Shown one piece after another: positions 25,085 through 34,824 of a stretch of DNA of 64,000 nt. The stretch lies in the NCBI RefSeq assembly GCF_001625215.2, contig NC_030386.2:37327296-37391295 (forward strand). The letters run 5' to 3'. A program made the translations under genes and the position numbers. A model generated the notes under the pieces. It saw nothing but the letters and a program-made list of their open reading frames with translations. It was not told the DNA's origin and made no database searches. How positions within the stretch are numbered: position 1 is the stretch's first letter; each line of letters opens with the position of its first letter. This DNA comes from Daucus carota subsp. sativus. Lineage: Eukaryota; Streptophyta; Magnoliopsida; Apiales; Apiaceae.

Positions 25085-26873
25085 GGGCATATGTAGAGTT
25101 CTGTTTCATAAGTTTATGCTAAAATCAAATGTACTTGTATTAGTATATAACATACTTAGTGCATTAAAACTCTGTGTACTATGTTTTTCAAAAGTAATAT
25201 GTACTTGTCTTTTTTGCAGATTATGTGAAAAAATTGTTGTACACTTAAGGAATTTAGAGATTTATGAGGATTAGAACGCATTAAAATTTTAGATAATAAA
25301 CGTGTGTAACTCATGGATATATAATCCCTTCACTACCTTTAAGTTTACGCTAGTCAGTGGTGGAGCTAGAGCTATACTTGAGAGGACCAACTTGCACTGT
25401 ATTTTTTTCCTCTCAAAGTGCATATAAGCAGTGAATCAATTGAATAGCAACCACTTCCACCATAGATATGCTATAAATACAGCCTGCAAAGAATCCTCTG
25501 CCGAGCTCTGCCCTGCCCGCATTTTCTTTAGAAGGGGCCAAAGAAATGCCTCCACCTGCATTTTTTTCAATCTTGATACTAGTTCAACGTCTTCCTCTTT
25601 TCAGTTACAAATTACTATTTTTTGTCCTTATTTACTCTCTATGCCACAAAACGTTATTATTGGTTCCTAGAAAAATTTGCCCACTCTGCATTGATCTTGA
25701 AGTGGTTTAGTGTTTAATTCTTCAGTTTAGGGGCAGTAAATCACAGTAAAATAGTCTTTTGTTTGTAGTAGATCTCATAAAATTTTAAGATATTCCAAAT
25801 TCAGAGATTATATTAAAGTTTTGCATCTTGCAGGGACATTTTGAGATTCTATCTCTATCTGGATCGTTCATGCCCACCGACAGTGGAGGAACGAAAAGCA
25901 GAGCTGGCGGGATGAGCGTCTCATTGGCAGGCCCAGATGGGCGTGTTCTAGGTGGTGGACTTGCTGGCATGTTAATAGCTGCTGGTCCTGTTCAGGTTAG
26001 ATATGGCTCCATAATTTAAACTGACAAAGCTGATTTTTTTTTATTTTTTTTTTGTATAAATGGTGGATATAGGAAATAGTTTCTGCCTACAGAGAGGCAG
26101 AGTTATTGCCAGGAATAGCTCTCTGCTAACATATGTCTGAAGTGTGAACACCATATGTAAATTTCATAAAATATGAGAACATTCGCTTTACCCATGGTAA
26201 TTTATTATGCCGATAGATGCTAAGAAACTAAGAAAGTGGAGCAAGGACATTCCATTATCTTCAATTATAGCCATAACTTCACACCCAGTGTATAATCCTT
26301 TAGTGTATGGAAGGCCCAAATTTGGTTTCTAATCCAACTCTAGCCATATGTGAAGAAATTGTTGGTGTAACATGTACACTGTCTAATGTCATACAGTGAT
26401 GACTTTTTCCGCTAGCAATGTACCAGTTGTTCAGTGCCACCAAATTAGATAGGTTAGAACAGAAAGTTTTTGGATACAATACAGAGTTAAAATATTTCAC
26501 AGTTCGCACAAAATTTCTGTTGCATCTTGTTTTTATACACGCGCACACAGTTCACAGTTGAATTTAATTTTGGTTGCATCAGGTTGTTATCGGAAGCTTT
26601 CTGTCAGGCCATCCGCAGGAGCATAAGCCGAAGAAGCATAAATCGGAGGTCGCAGCAGCTTTCTCGCCTTTCCCTGCCAATCATAATTCTGGACAGGGTA
26701 CTGAAATGATCTTTAATACACAACAAAGCCTCACGCCGCTACCATATAATGGTAATAACTTGAGCTTCGGAAACAATGTGCAAGGCTCAACAGCTTCAGG
26801 CTTCTCAAATGATATATCTTTGTCGGGGGGACCTACAGACCTCAGCCAAACAAAATTTATGGTTTCATGCTGA
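22277..26873 (+). CDS. AHL: AT-hook motif nuclear-localized (AHL) protein with PPC domain
   Basis: Five exons: 22277-22763, 23466-23533, 24871-25002, 25834-25995, 26583-26873; 1140 nt, 379 aa. The start is the first ATG after the leader acceptor (MTMEVKIDLESPG). The N-terminal third is low-complexity with repeated GPVVG / EQGVGP / PPAMG units. One type-2 AT-hook follows, KKKRGRPRKYGPDGKP. The PPC/DUF296 domain spans exons 2-5: FTPHMITVNVGE, MKIISFSQQGSRVICILAA, GHFEILSLSGSFMP, AGPDGRVLGGGLAGMLIAAG and VVIGSFLSG. Such proteins bind AT-rich minor grooves and form trimers that recruit chromatin factors. Where a second AT-hook often lies, only a Lys run (FKKKKKQKLEFG) without RGRP is seen, which fits a single-hook (type III) AHL. 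Intron 2 contains a MITE and intron 3 a long T/G homopolymer. Confidence 0.92.
23765..24157. mobile_element. MITE in AHL intron 2, near-perfect 27-bp inverted repeats
   Basis: The left end opens CTAAGAGCAAGTCCAATGG and the right end closes CCATTGGACTTACTCTTAG. The arms agree over 27 bp with one mismatch, around 393 bp of non-coding DNA. The high arm identity suggests a fairly recent insertion. It lies well away from both splice sites. Confidence 0.8.
25043..25087. repeat. Homopolymer junction: about 21 T followed by about 24 G
   Basis: Located in AHL intron 3, about 40 bases after the exon-3 donor. A long G run next to a T run is prone to slippage and to sequencing error, so the exact length is doubtful. 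Confidence 0.85.
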
Positions 26874-27454
26874 TTATATGCAGTCTATTACTGGCTGTTG
26901 TTGGACTCCAAATTTCTAGGTTCTTAATCTCTCTTAAGTTTCTGCGACTCAAGATTTGTAATGTCTTACAATACTAGGCTAGGACTTTCAGGTAGCAAGC
27001 TTACCTTGTAGCAGTTTTTAATTATATGTTGTATGATGCTTGTTGCATTTGCTGATTTAGAATTTGGAAGATGTATGAACTCTCGGCTTGTCATTTTATT
27101 GACTTGCCTATATAATTAGATCTCTGAATTTGGGTCATATTATGAGCCCATTTGGTTTATCAAAGTTCAAATGCACCTGTCAAGTTTTTCAAACAATAAA
27201 AACTTCTAATTTTCAGTCAATCTCACTAAAAAAATTCAAAAAAGACTGCACGAGTACTTCTTTTACAATTTATTCTTATATGTTATACAAATGAATGTAT
27301 ATTCTAATACTTTTTTGAGTGAGTTAGAGGTGAACCCAGGTGTCCAAAAATAAACCGAGCACTTGGGCTATCTGAGAAATAAATCTGACATTTGGGCTAT
27401 TGGAGTACTTTCTAGAAAGGGGAATAAAACTTTTGCAACCTCAAGATTAATATA
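26874..27454. other. AHL 3' flank, no other gene
   Basis: Probable AHL 3'UTR up to about 27120, then spacer. Nothing coding. Confidence 0.35.
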
Positions 27455-27790
27455 TCTCAGCCAAACTTAAAATATAAATACTAATATAAATTAAACCCAC
27501 TTGAAACGGAAATATGAAAATCTGGTGATCAGCAAGACATTTTACATGGACGCAAATAGTAAGGTATCTACTCATGAAAAAGGCATAATCGTCATGGGAA
27601 AATAAAACTTGAATGTTGCTGACATTGACAATAAACTACTACAGCAGAACTAACTGTCATTCTGCACCACATGAGTGACAATTCAAGGGTATATCTTTCC
27701 TAAACCTGCTACTGTTTCGGCCTTTTAGCATTCAGCAACGCTATCCGTTCAAGTCTTCTTTTTCTTGTTCTTGGAGAAACCTTTACTACA
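27455..27790 (-). pseudogene. Duplicate fragment of the EBP2 3' end
   Basis: 27455-27790 matches 28617-28895 over most of its length. Examples are CCACTTGAAAC and GATCAGCAA..ACATTTTACATGGA in the 3'UTR, and the last coding stretch TTCTTGTTCTTGGAGAAACC, the reverse complement of the GFSKNKKQK codons. It contains only the last dozen or so codons plus 3'UTR, with small indels, so it is not a gene. Confidence 0.75.
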
Positions 27791-28455
27791 ATTTTTCCTG
27801 CAAGAACACGAAGACAAGATTAGAAACGGGCAATGTAATAGGGACCCTAGAAAATGGTTAAAGAGATGACAAAATGCTACAATTTTTGGAATATCAATAT
27901 TTTAAGACATTTGGATTTCTTCAATGTGCGTTGTTCTTTCATACAAAGATTATAAAAGTTCATAGTTCATACTGTCTTACAGATAAGGTCTGTTTCCATT
28001 CTCCCTCCCCCTCCCCTTTCCAAGTGTTTGGTTATCAAACAGCTAATATAATGGAGTAGCAAATGATTAAACAAAACCTTTTCCCGACGTAACTATGTCG
28101 TTATATTCTGCGCTGTGATTCATTGGCATATCTGCGTTATGTGTCAATGTAGGTTTAAAGGTTATTTACTTAGTTGCTAGGAAGGGTTAGCTACTTCAAA
28201 ATTGCAAAAAACAAAAAACAGGTGCAGCAGCAGATACAAAAATAATAAACAGTTTATCATTTCTCTCTTTTCTGTTTCCCTAAAAAATAGGTCCTTATGA
28301 AACATATAAGGTTAATGTGTCATGCCCAGAGAGACAAATACCAACCTCAGTCTCTCCGCTACTTTCTGGGGGAAACCAGTGCATGAGAACCCCCAAATGC
28401 ACCATAGCTGGGACCAATTTGAACACTACAGGAGCTGTTACCTGTAGCTCATCAA
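27790..28455 (-). pseudogene. Duplicate fragment of the KEA antiporter last exon and 3' flank
   Basis: 27790-28455 matches 39580-40390 at high identity, e.g. GGGCAATGTAATAGGGACCC and ACCAGTGCATGAGAACCCCC. Read on the minus strand, 28455-28317 repeats KEA exon 19 (VVFKLVPAMVHLGVLMHWF). A 170-bp segment present in the KEA locus (40089-40258) is absent here. No upstream exons are present, so it is a dead fragment about 11.9 kb from its source. Confidence 0.8.
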
Positions 28456-28854
28456 ATAAAAGATGTAAAACATGGACACTTATTTTAAACCAAAAACATG
28501 TAAAATTTTCAAATTATTGCCGAGTCCGACACTCCGACACGTATCCATGTTGGACACTTTTAGCCGAGTCCGGGCAACTTAGGGTAGAATACAACATATG
28601 GAACTTAAAAATTCATCTAGCTCAGCCAGAATTAAAATAGAACTATTATAAATTTGATCCACTTGAAACAGCGATATGAAAATCGGGGATCAGCAAAACA
28701 TTTTACATGGACAATTCAAATCATAAGGTTTCAACTTGTAAAAAGGCATAATATCATGGTAAAACAGAACTATAATGTTGCAGGTCTGACATTGACAAGA
28801 AAGCAGAACTAATTGTCATTCTACACCATATGAGTATTCAGCAATGCTATCCTT

Positions 28855-29817
28855 TCAAGTCTTCTGTTTCTTGTTCTTGGAGAAACCTTTACTGAAGTCC
28901 CGCATATCATTAGTTGTCTCGGCAGTATTTTGCTTCTTCATACCTTTTCTGCCTCCAAATCCATACTTTGACTCTTTGAACTCCCTACCCTTTCTCTTTT
29001 TGTCTGCTCCTGGTTTACCCCTGCCAGCGCCTTGTCGTGCCTTGCCTCCAGAACGATCACCAGGATGCACCCCTGGCCTCTTTTTATTTGACCTTTCAAA
29101 TGTATTTCCATCCTCAAACGATAAGCCAATGTCAAAAGCTTTTCCATTCCCAGGGAACCCACTTTGTTGCCTCTGCTTCCTCCACTTCTTAACAGATTCG
29201 ATCTCGTTCTTCTTCTCCTTAGCCCTCTCTTTCTGTTTCTGAGCCTGGACCGCTTTCGACATCTTTTTATTCTCCCTAGCCTTCCTCCTCTCCTCTGCTT
29301 CCTCAATCCTTCTCTTTTCCGCCAAAAGCCGTCCCCTAACCTTTTCCATGTGATGATCACTCTTCACCATTTCAGCATAATAATCCGTAGGCCTTAAAAA
29401 AGGAATATTCATCGATTCCAATTTCATAAACGCCTCCCTAGTGCTGTCAAGCGCTTGCGTATAAAACGATAGCTCTCGGTTCAAGTCATCATTCACATCC
29501 ACCTCTTTCTCTTGACTATAATCAAGAGTAAGCTTGTGTATCCAATCCACATTCTCCGGCCAGCTCACATTCCCGAGTTTATCAAGTAGGCCAGCTCTGT
29601 CATACACTGCCTTCTCCTGCGGTACACTTAGCTTTACATCACCATCATCTTCTCCAGATTCTTCAGCATCATCTTCAGATTCTTCGTCTTGGTCAGAAAC
29701 TTCAACGTCATCTTCAGATTCTTCGTCTTGGTCAGAAACTTCCACATCAAGATCTTCTACAACATCATTCTTCACTGCCTCCTTAACAGATGCCTTACGT
29801 CCTTTATGAACCACCAT
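28855..29817 (-). CDS. EBP2: rRNA-processing protein EBP2 homologue
   Basis: Single-exon CDS, 320 aa, start MVVHKGRKASV at 29817. The N-terminal acidic region contains a perfect internal duplication of VEVSDQDEESEDD. The family core follows: YDRAGLLDKLGNVSWPENVDW, FYTQALDSTREAF, FLRPTDYYAEMVKSDHHMEKV. After it come a long basic coiled coil (KRRIEEAEERRKARENKKMS) and a Gly/Lys/Arg-rich tail. EBP2 acts in the nucleolus in 60S subunit assembly and 27S pre-rRNA processing. A leader intron is likely: a donor CAG|GTAATTCC lies at 29949-29948 upstream of the ATG, and telo-boxes AAACCCTAG occur at 29876-29884 and 30020-30028. It is divergent from CBF5. Confidence 0.95.
   Translation of the reverse strand: MVVHKGRKASVKEAVKNDVVEDLDVEVSDQDEESEDDVEVSDQDEESEDDAEESGEDDGDVKLSVPQEKAVYDRAGLLDKLGNVSWPENVDWIHKLTLDYSQEKEVDVNDDLNRELSFYTQALDSTREAFMKLESMNIPFLRPTDYYAEMVKSDHHMEKVRGRLLAEKRRIEEAEERRKARENKKMSKAVQAQKQKERAKEKKNEIESVKKWRKQRQQSGFPGNGKAFDIGLSFEDGNTFERSNKKRPGVHPGDRSGGKARQGAGRGKPGADKKRKGREFKESKYGFGGRKGMKKQNTAETTNDMRDFSKGFSKNKKQKT
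29665..29750 (-). repeat. In-frame tandem duplication in the EBP2 acidic domain
   Basis: A unit of about 39 bp coding VEVSDQDEESEDD is present twice in a row with almost no change, adding 13 acidic residues. The near-identity suggests recent slippage; the acidic domain likely tolerates length change. Confidence 0.8.
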
Positions 29818-29875
29818 CGCTCAATAAACCTTTAAAACAATTAACGCAGTGAAAAAGATAACAGACATTGCAGAT

Positions 29876-30028
29876 AAACCCTAGCCTATACATACAATAA
29901 ACGAAAAATAGATACACGCAAAGATATGAAAGCGAATTGGGGAATTACCTGGAAACAGAAGCGGAGGATTAATTGGTGCGGCAGAGAAGCTGCGTAATTA
30001 TATGATGAGCCTGCTTCATAAACCCTAG
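29876..30028 (-). promoter_or_regulatory. Telo-boxes upstream of EBP2
   Basis: AAACCCTAG occurs at 29876-29884 and 30020-30028. Telo-boxes (AAACCCTA core) mark promoters or leaders of plant ribosomal and nucleolar genes. The first lies inside the probable leader intron. Confidence 0.5.
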
Positions 30029-30416
30029 TCCTGTGAATGACTATATTACCCCTAAAACCTCTTCTAGGCTCTAGCCATTTTCATCATAATTCTGATCAGA
30101 TTTTTTTTAATTTTACAGACTTACATTTATAATGTACACTTGCACAACATATTTTGTGGAACTAATATGGGGCATTAATGCATTATGGGTAATATAGAAT
30201 AATATAATAATAAAGTATTAAAATATGAAATAATATTTTATAATATATATAATTATTTGAACATTAAATTTTGAGTTTCTTCCCCTTCGATTCTGATTTT
30301 ATATTTTATCAAATTGAAAATTTTGTTTTGGGTATGATTAAATCAATTTTTAATTAAAAAAACAGAATCAAATTTTATATAACATACACATTAAATATGT
30401 ATTCATAATATTGAAT

Positions 30417-30420
<4 letters not shown>

Positions 30421-30502
<82 letters not shown>
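30421..30502. repeat. (TA)n microsatellite, about 80 bp
   Basis: An uninterrupted TA run directly abutting the MITE-like element that starts at about 30503. It lies in the EBP2-CBF5 intergenic space. Confidence 0.9.
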
Positions 30503-30508
<6 letters not shown>

Positions 30509-30930
30509 CACTCCATAGCATACCCTCTTATATGGAGTTACGTAGCACACCATTATAAATATATACATAATATATATTCTATTATATTTTTTATGAAACA
30601 TAATTGCACATATTGATTATTAAACCGAAAACGAAGTTATACAATTTTTTTATTCCAAAGATCATCTAAAATTATGCAATACCTCAACATGATTCTATAA
30701 CAGAATAATAATCATCCAGAATTATTCTGTTGTAGAATCAGTTTCGAAAATATACTTTTTTTAATCAAATTTTAAGTGTTAAATTACTTAAAATAGATAT
30801 ATTTTATAGTATTTTGTATTAAAATCACGTTTTATATGTATTCTATAACAGAATTTATAATAAAATTGATGATTTATAGTGGCGCACTATGTAACTCCAT
30901 ATAAGGAGTCCCTCTCTGGAATGTTGGCCT
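30503..30930. mobile_element. MITE-like element in the EBP2-CBF5 spacer (family of 11341-12160)
   Basis: Left arm GGGTAGCACTCCATAGCATA followed by CTCTTATATGGAGTTACGTA; the right arm carries TATGTAACTCCATATAAGGAG and TCCAGAGAGGGACTCC in complement. Both ends abut TA runs. The interior is shared with the truncated copy near 11.9 kb. Non-coding. Confidence 0.65.
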
Positions 30931-30941
30931 ATATATATATA

Positions 30942-31400
30942 GGGATAGGATCAAATAAAAACTTTTTTAAGTTACAAACTTACAAACTTTTTTTTATTCT
31001 CCCATCGTGTTAATCCTTAGTTATATAAAGTATCCATGTTGAAAATTCTTCAAAAAACATCACAATTTTTAAAAATAACGCATAAATAAATCTCGTTTTC
31101 AACACATTTATAACTGGGGTTCAACATCGGTTGTTGAACACTAATTATCATTGTGTTGAATATATCTAAAAAGATGTTTAAATTATACCTCTGGGGTTTG
31201 GGTAGCGTCTAGAAACATAAATATTAGTTATATGACATGTATACCTTAGTTCTTACATTTAAAAATTGGTTTATGTACTTCTCCACCACTATTTTAATCG
31301 ATGTTCAACAAAATATGTTTAAAAAATGTTGAACTCAAGTTATATATGTGTTGAACAAAAAAAGTTTGTAAGTTTGTAAGTTTGTACCAGAACCCTCCCC
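30942..31400. mobile_element. MITE with ACAAACTTACAAAC ends
   Basis: The left end reads GGGATAGGATC, then a poly-A/T stretch and ACAAACTTACAAACTTTTTT. The right end reads AAAAAAGTTTGTAAGTTTGT and finishes ACCAGAACCCTCCCC. TA runs flank both sides. About 460 bp, non-coding, immediately downstream of the previous element. Confidence 0.65.
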
Positions 31401-31679
31401 TATATATATATTATTTATTTATTTATTAATTTTTTTGTTGTATAGATATATATGTAATCATCTATGAGCCAAAATTCTTTTTTAAATAAAAATCATAATC
31501 TGACGGTGACAAATAAGTGACACACATCAATCCAACGGTCCAAAACAAAGACACAAGCATGAATTCACAATCACTCTAACCCTCACACAAAAGCCCTAAA
31601 CCCCTGATCATCTTCTTCACCCCCTTTCATCCTCAACATCATTTCCTCTGCACCCGATAATTTCGCCGGAGCCGCCGCC
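31401..31679 (+). promoter_or_regulatory. CBF5 promoter and leader with telo-box-like motif
   Basis: CCCTAAACCC at 31594-31603 is a telomere-repeat-type box about 80 bases upstream of the ATG, matching the class of element typical for nucleolar-protein genes. The start context GCCGCCGCCATGTC is a strong plant initiation context. Confidence 0.5.
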
Positions 31680-33527
31680 ATGTCTGACCTCGAGCTATCC
31701 ACCAAGAAGAAGAAATCCAAACCCAAAACCGAACCCGACTCCGACCCGGATTACCTAATCAAACCCCAAAGCTTCACGCCCCCAATCAACACCTCTGATT
31801 GGCCAATTCTTCTCAAGAATTACGATCGTCTCAATGTCCGTACAGGCCACTACACTCCTCTCCCATCTGGGTATTCGCCGCTTAAGAGACCCCTAATTGA
31901 GTACTTGAGATATGGTGTTATGAATCTTGATAAGCCTGCTAATCCCTCTAGTCATGAAGTTGTTGCCTGGATTAAAAGAATTCTCCGTGTCGAAAAGACG
32001 GGGCATTCGGGCACTCTGGACCCGAAAGTCACGGGGAATTTGATTGTGTGTATTGATAGAGCAACTAGGTTGGTTAAGTCACAACAGGGTGCTGGTAAAG
32101 AGTATGTTTGTATTGCCAGGTTGCATAGTGATGTAGGTGATAAGGCAAAGGTTGCGAGAGCGTTGGAGAGTTTGAGTGGCGCGGTGTTTCAGAGACCGCC
32201 TTTGATATCGGCTGTTAAGAGGCAATTGAGGATTAGGACTATTTATGGAAGTAAGATGCTTGAGTATGATGCGGAGAGGCATTTGGTTGTGTTTTGGATA
32301 TCGTGTGAGGCGGGGACGTATGTGAGGACAATGTGCGTGCATTTGGGATTGATTTTGGGTGTGGGAGCGCATATGCAGGAGTTGAGGAGGGTTAGGTCGG
32401 GGATTATGGGGGAGAATGATAATATGGTTACGATGCATGATGTGATGGATGCACAATGGGTGTATGATAATTTCAGGGATGAGAGTTATTTGAGGCGGGT
32501 GGTTATGCCGTTGGAGGTGCTTTTGACTAGTTATAAGAGGTTGGTTGTGAAGGATTCGGCTGTGAATGCGATTTGTTATGGGGCGAAGTTGATGATTCCA
32601 GGGTTGTTGAGGTTTGAGAATGATGTCGAGGTTGGGGAGGAGGTGGTCTTGATGACAACTAAAGGGGAGGCAATTGCGTTGGGGATTGCAGAGATGACGA
32701 CTGCTGTTATGGCTACTTGTGATCATGGGGTGGTTGCGAAGATTAAGAGGGTGGTGATGGATAGGGATACCTATCCCAGGAAATGGGGGTTGGGACCTAA
32801 GGCTTCTATGAAGAAGAAGTTGGTTTCAGAGGGGAAATTGGATAAGCATGGGAAACCGAATGAGAGTACACCGGCTGAATGGATGAGAAATGTTGTTTAT
32901 CCTACTGGGGGGGATTCGGTTGTTGCTAGCCTTGCAGCTGGAACTGAGAGTGTTAATGTGAAGGCAGAGATCCCTGTCGAGGAGGTTGAAAAAACAAAGA
33001 AGAAAAAAAACAAAGATAGGGAAAACGAGGAGGATGGACGTAAGAGGAAGCTGGAGGAGGCTGATGCTAGCCATGCTCCCGAACATACTAAGAAGCCAAA
33101 GGTGGAGGAAGCTGAGGAAACTTTGGATAGTGAGAAGAAAGATAAGAAAAAGAAGAAGAAGAAAAACCAAGATGATGAAATCAATGCTTCGGATGGGGAA
33201 ACAGCTAAAAAGGAGAAAAAGAAGAAGAGCAAGGTGAAGGAAGAAGTAGATGTTTCGGGCGAGGAGAAATCTGAGAAGAAGAAAAAGAAGAAGAGCAAGG
33301 TCAAGGAAGAAGTAGATGTTTCTGGTGAGGAGAAATTTGAGAAGAAGAGCAAGGTCAAGGAAGAAGTAGATGTTTCGGGGGAGGAGAAATCTGAGAAGAA
33401 GAAGAGCAAAGATGCTGAGAATCGTCATTCGCCTGCAGCTGCAGTTGGCAGTGACGATGAGGTAGACAAAAGCAAGAAAAAGGATAGAAAAGAGAAAAAG
33501 AAAAAGAAGAACAAAGATGGAGAGTAG
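31680..33527 (+). CDS. CBF5: H/ACA snoRNP pseudouridine synthase CBF5 (dyskerin/NAP57)
   Basis: Intronless, 615 aa. The dyskerin-like N-terminal segment ([21 protein letters not shown]) is followed by the TruB-type pseudouridine synthase domain. The catalytic aspartate is Asp114, in [13 protein letters not shown]. Further family blocks are [44 protein letters not shown] and [17 protein letters not shown] domain follows ([18 protein letters not shown], then [11 protein letters not shown]). The usual [14 protein letters not shown] segment ends the core at about residue 400. The last 170 or so residues are a Lys/Glu-rich tail with three imperfect units of [22 protein letters not shown]5 pseudouridylates rRNA within H/ACA snoRNPs in the nucleolus and is part of telomerase RNP. 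It stands divergently from EBP2, 1.9 kb away, with two MITEs between. The call is certain. Confidence 0.97.
   Translation: MSDLELSTKKKKSKPKTEPDSDPDYLIKPQSFTPPINTSDWPILLKNYDRLNVRTGHYTPLPSGYSPLKRPLIEYLRYGVMNLDKPANPSSHEVVAWIKRILRVEKTGHSGTLDPKVTGNLIVCIDRATRLVKSQQGAGKEYVCIARLHSDVGDKAKVARALESLSGAVFQRPPLISAVKRQLRIRTIYGSKMLEYDAERHLVVFWISCEAGTYVRTMCVHLGLILGVGAHMQELRRVRSGIMGENDNMVTMHDVMDAQWVYDNFRDESYLRRVVMPLEVLLTSYKRLVVKDSAVNAICYGAKLMIPGLLRFENDVEVGEEVVLMTTKGEAIALGIAEMTTAVMATCDHGVVAKIKRVVMDRDTYPRKWGLGPKASMKKKLVSEGKLDKHGKPNESTPAEWMRNVVYPTGGDSVVASLAAGTESVNVKAEIPVEEVEKTKKKKNKDRENEEDGRKRKLEEADASHAPEHTKKPKVEEAEETLDSEKKDKKKKKKKNQDDEINASDGETAKKEKKKKSKVKEEVDVSGEEKSEKKKKKKSKVKEEVDVSGEEKFEKKSKVKEEVDVSGEEKSEKKKSKDAENRHSPAAAVGSDDEVDKSKKKDRKEKKKKKNKDGE
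33215..33420 (+). repeat. KKE-repeat array in the CBF5 tail
   Basis: Three imperfect in-frame repeats (units of about 57-66 bp) coding AAGAGCAAGGT(G/C)AAGGAAGAAG-type sequence, i.e. [15 protein letters not shown]. The middle unit lacks one Lys run. Such KKE tails promote nucleolar localisation and vary in length between species. Confidence 0.8.
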
Positions 33528-34824
33528 ATCGAAATATTACAAATGCAGCTTATCATCGATTTCGTGGTGCATATGTACCTCCATTGGCCGTGCATTTAAA
33601 GGTTTTTAGCTATTACATTTAGAATGATGTAGTTTCTGATCTACAAGCGAGACTTGTCCTCTTTTGTAGTGCCTTGCAGTTCTGAACCTATAATATTGTT
33701 CTGCTTTGGTGCTGATATTAATATACTTGAGTTGGTTTTCATGATAATTCGTTTTCCTTATTTTTATATATGAGAAAATGCATCATTAGTTTGTGAAACT
33801 TTGTTAGTATGAAACTTCTGACCAATGCTCCTGTCAAGAAAATTGTTCCAGTGTTCATAAGTTTGAATCTTCTTGGTTGAGAGTATGCCTGGTCAAGCGG
33901 CGGTAACTTTTTTGTAAGCTTTCTCCCCCCTTCCCGGTCCATTTCCTTGAGAAACCATTGTACAAGGCTCACTACAATAGTGTCCCTTGTCAGCTCTAAT
34001 ATATTTAGAGTCTGTTTCCGAGGGTTTTTTTTTCCTTCAAGTAGTGTAGCCTAGTTCCTTTAAAATTGCACAGCTAGATATTCAGATGTGTGGATACAAT
34101 ACAAATTGAAAGGGCTTTATAAATGTTTAACGGACTTGTTACACTTGCAAGTAATCTAAAAGGTTTATATAGATCAAAGTAAAGGACCACCTTCTTAAGT
34201 CCATATTGGTTTCTTCCCACTTCTTTGCTTCATAGCCTGTCCATGGATTTTAGCTGTTTAAAGTGCTTTAACATTTCAGTAAAGCGACACAACTTTATTA
34301 CGCTCCAAAACTTTGGTATGAATAACTGAAAAGGGATGGTTCCCAGTTTGAATGTCACAACATTAACGATTTCTCCATTCCAGAAATATTTCGACGACAA
34401 TACGACATGAACTATCAAGGGAAAGTAGTATACCCATAAATATAGATATTTGTTTCGAGACATTTGTGCTTTTGATTTATTTAGGTTTTAATATATGACA
34501 CATGATCGTATCACATGCCACATACACGTGTGCACACTTTTAAAATTTTGCACGCCCAAGCATGGGTTGGGTTGCAAATATATGATTTTAGGATAACAGA
34601 AGTCAAGTCTCATCACTCTTCTATGAGACTAACAAAGTTGACGACGTTCAGTTCATTCCATGATTTATGATTGGAGAAACACAACAAAGTTCTTGCACAA
34701 CAACTTAAGTCTAGCGATCTAGTCCCACAGTTACAGATATTAGCGCACATACATTAAAAGTTTCCATAATATAGATTGATGATGGGAGAAAAGAAGATTG
34801 ACTGTTTGCTGATAAATTACTTTC
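33528..34824. other. Intergenic between CBF5 and RAR1 (convergent 3' ends)
   Basis: The CBF5 3'UTR likely extends to about 33740. Nothing coding is recognised after that; RAR1 3'UTR probably starts near 34,600. Confidence 0.35.

Noticed and set aside
25340-25400. AGTCAGTGGTGGAGCTAGA motif in AHL intron 3 as a transposon end
   Set aside because: No inverted partner or target duplication could be found.
28480-28580. CCGAGTCCGACACTCCGACACG segment as a terminal repeat of a larger mobile element
   Set aside because: Only about 90 bp, no partner copy in the window and no coding part; left unclassified.
28317-28640. 107-codon plus-strand open frame
   Set aside because: It is antisense to the duplicated KEA exon-19 fragment.
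32079-33428. Long antisense open frames across CBF5 (up to 215 codons)
   Set aside because: They mirror the biased codons and KKE repeats of CBF5 on the other strand; no family resemblance.
34500-34580. Helitron-like end (GCCCAAGCATGGGTTGGG)
   Set aside because: The hairpin is imperfect and no CTAG-T follows at the right distance.
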